Assembly: GCA_013396525.1 (NCBI GenBank)
Contig: VWYX01000086.1
Location: 310,001-374,000, forward strand
Direction: 5' to 3'
DNA length: 64,000 bases
Origin: Chaetorhynchus papuensis
Taxonomy: Eukaryota > Chordata > Aves > Passeriformes > Rhipiduridae
Shown here: positions 63,401 to 64,000 of the stretch, in pieces
Numbering within the stretch: position 1 is the first letter of the stretch
Layout of the letters: every line of letters starts with the position of its first letter
The notes under the pieces: generated by a model
Told to the model about the DNA's origin: nothing
The model's input: the letters and a program-made list of their open reading frames with translations, nothing else
The model's database searches: none
Made by a program: the position numbers and the translations under genes

Positions 63401-64000
63401 ATCTTTCAATGTGCTGTTGCCTTAATTCTTGTGGCAAGTAATGGAAAAGCTGAGGGTGTTTTCATGCTTATTAAAGAAACAAAGGAAAACAACACAAAAG
63501 GAGAGTTTCAAATACGTTTCTGTAATGTCCCTGGATATTGAATAATTCAGTCATGCCAGTACAGAGTATAATACTCATGCTTCACCATGGAAGGATATTC
63601 TACAATAAATTATTAAATCCCTTACACATGGTTAATTAAAGTCTTTAAATCTCACTAACAATATGGTTTTGAAGGCGAAAAGGGCGGGGGCAAACTGTGG
63701 AGATGCATTTGCTTGGTGATACATTAAGATGCCTGTGCACTACGAGCTGAACTCCATTTGCTTTCATCTTCTCTGTGCAGATAAATGGCAGCTTCCTGTT
63801 AACAACATTATCTTGGTGTTGTATTAAGAGCTCAGAAACAAACACTGCTTCCCTTGCATGTCTCAAGCCTCTCTCCCTTTTTGTTTCTTTTTTGCCTTTC
63901 CCAGGCTGTGTATTCCCGTGTGGCACGCATCTGCAAAAATGACATGGGGGGCTCCCAGAGGGTCCTGGAGAAACACTGGACATCCTTTCTGAAAGCTCGG
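60296..64000 (+). CDS. SEMA6D: Semaphorin-6D, N-terminal part (nine coding exons, gene continues beyond the window)
   Basis: Transmembrane class 6 semaphorin, an axon-guidance and cell-migration ligand/receptor that signals through plexin-A family partners at the plasma membrane. Joining exons 60296-60407, 60790-60901, 61490-61550, 61665-61727, 61814-61915, 62136-62226, 62504-62623, 63083-63171 and 63905-64000 gives 282 residues in one frame, and every junction has GT-AG sites. Residues 1 to about 21 are a hydrophobic signal peptide; the sema domain begins soon after, near the motif SFPED. Typical sema motifs are visible: ENCAMKGKHKDECHNFIKV, FVCGTNAFNPMCRYYR, FADGKLYSATVADF, YVYFFFREIAVEH and CKNDMGGSQRVLEKHWTSFL. 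Asn52 lies in an N-E-S glycosylation sequon. From memory of the family, these segments fit SEMA6D much better than SEMA6A. The rest of the sema domain, the PSI domain, the membrane segment and the cytoplasmic tail lie to the right of the window. Confidence 0.97.
60790..60901 (+). CDS. SEMA6D: SEMA6D coding exon, start of the sema domain
   Basis: The acceptor TTGCAG ends at 60789 and the donor GTAATT starts at 60902. It encodes residues 38-74 plus two bases of codon 75, including QYPVFRGRPSGNESQHR and LKIRDTLYITGR. It carries the N-E-S sequon at Asn52. Confidence 0.96.
61490..61550 (+). CDS. SEMA6D: SEMA6D coding exon
   Basis: The acceptor ACAG ends at 61489 and the donor GTGAGT starts at 61551. 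It encodes residues 75-95, DQVYTVNLNEVPKSEVTPSK after the shared arginine, and ends on a codon boundary. Confidence 0.96.
61665..61727 (+). CDS. SEMA6D: SEMA6D coding exon
   Basis: The acceptor ACAG ends at 61664 and the donor GTAAGT starts at 61728. It has 63 bases, 21 codons, residues 96-116, with KLTWRSKQQDRENCAMKGKH. It is in phase 0 at both ends. Confidence 0.96.
61814..61915 (+). CDS. SEMA6D: SEMA6D coding exon (sema core motif)
   Basis: The acceptor TTTTCAG ends at 61813 and the donor GTAAGA starts at 61916. It encodes residues 117-150, including the semaphorin hallmark VFVCGTNAFNPMCRYYR. The preceding intron is only 86 bases. Confidence 0.97.
62136..62226 (+). CDS. SEMA6D: SEMA6D coding exon
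   Basis: The acceptor TCTCTAG ends at 62135 and the donor GTAAGA starts at 62227. It encodes residues 151-180 plus one base, including LNTLEYDGEEISGLARCPFD and the start of the ARQTNVALFAD segment. Confidence 0.97.
62504..62623 (+). CDS. SEMA6D: SEMA6D coding exon
   Basis: The acceptor TTTTAG ends at 62503 and the donor GTAATT starts at 62624. It encodes residues 181-220 plus one base, with GKLYSATVADFLASDAVIYR and SALRTIKYDSKWIK. Confidence 0.97.
63083..63171 (+). CDS. SEMA6D: SEMA6D coding exon
   Basis: The acceptor TTCCAG ends at 63082 and the donor GTCAGT starts at 63172. It encodes residues 221-250, with PHFLHAIEYGNYVYFFFREI followed by AVEHNTLGK. Confidence 0.97.
63905..64000 (+). CDS. 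SEMA6D: SEMA6D coding exon, cut by the window edge
   Basis: The acceptor TTTCCCAG ends at 63904. Thirty-two codons (residues 251-282) reach the last base without a donor, so the exon or at least the gene continues to the right. It contains VARICKNDMGGSQRVLEKHW. Confidence 0.95.

Larger units (their letters stand above)
60408..63904 (+). other. Eight short SEMA6D introns
   Basis: The intron lengths are 382, 588, 114, 86, 220, 277, 459 and 733 bases. All have GT donors and AG acceptors. The first contains a T-rich tract (60451-60474) interrupted only by AC, then a CCCC-rich stretch. I see no repeats, RNA genes or other coding segments in them. Open frames that run through an exon into the next intron, such as the one at 62482-62739, are read-through artefacts. 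Confidence 0.9.

Overview
The window looks like bird nuclear DNA, possibly a songbird. The only repeats I recognise by family are two truncated CR1 LINE 3' ends, one short solo retroviral-type LTR and a few decayed MIR-like tRNA-derived SINEs; I see nothing resembling Alu or L1. The one gene identified with certainty has very short introns, as avian genes often do. No bacterial, phage or CRISPR features are present.

The identified gene is SEMA6D, on the + strand. Its nine first coding exons lie between 60,296 and 64,000. They encode 282 in-frame residues (signal peptide plus the first half of the sema domain), and the gene runs off the right edge. A GC- and CpG-rich block at 44,165-44,500, next to a 961-base assembly gap (43,204-44,164), is the likely promoter and 5' UTR exon. 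That would make 44.2-60.2 kb the first intron. Positions 1-43,203 are intergenic or intronic to longer upstream transcripts. They are AT-rich and hold CR1 fragments (12.16-12.49 and 39.15-39.20 kb), the solo LTR (31.59-31.81 kb), SINE relics, homopolymers and microsatellites, a near-perfect 50-base hairpin (28.18-28.23 kb), and stretches with clustered homeodomain-type sites that could be enhancers.

The most interesting observation is inside SEMA6D intron 1 on the opposite strand. Three compact open segments (57,838-57,938; 57,472-57,654; 56,993-57,121) have good acceptors and donors and keep one reading frame across both junctions. They give a 122-residue basic protein that starts at a well-placed ATG and ends at TGA, with an AATAAA about 470 bases downstream. 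I do not recognise the protein. It is a candidate small nested antisense gene and needs transcript or conservation evidence. A weaker exon-like open frame on the - strand is at 15,636-16,016.

The longest uninterrupted open frames elsewhere (up to 186 codons) look like chance frames in noncoding DNA. Most of the window is ordinary noncoding vertebrate sequence.
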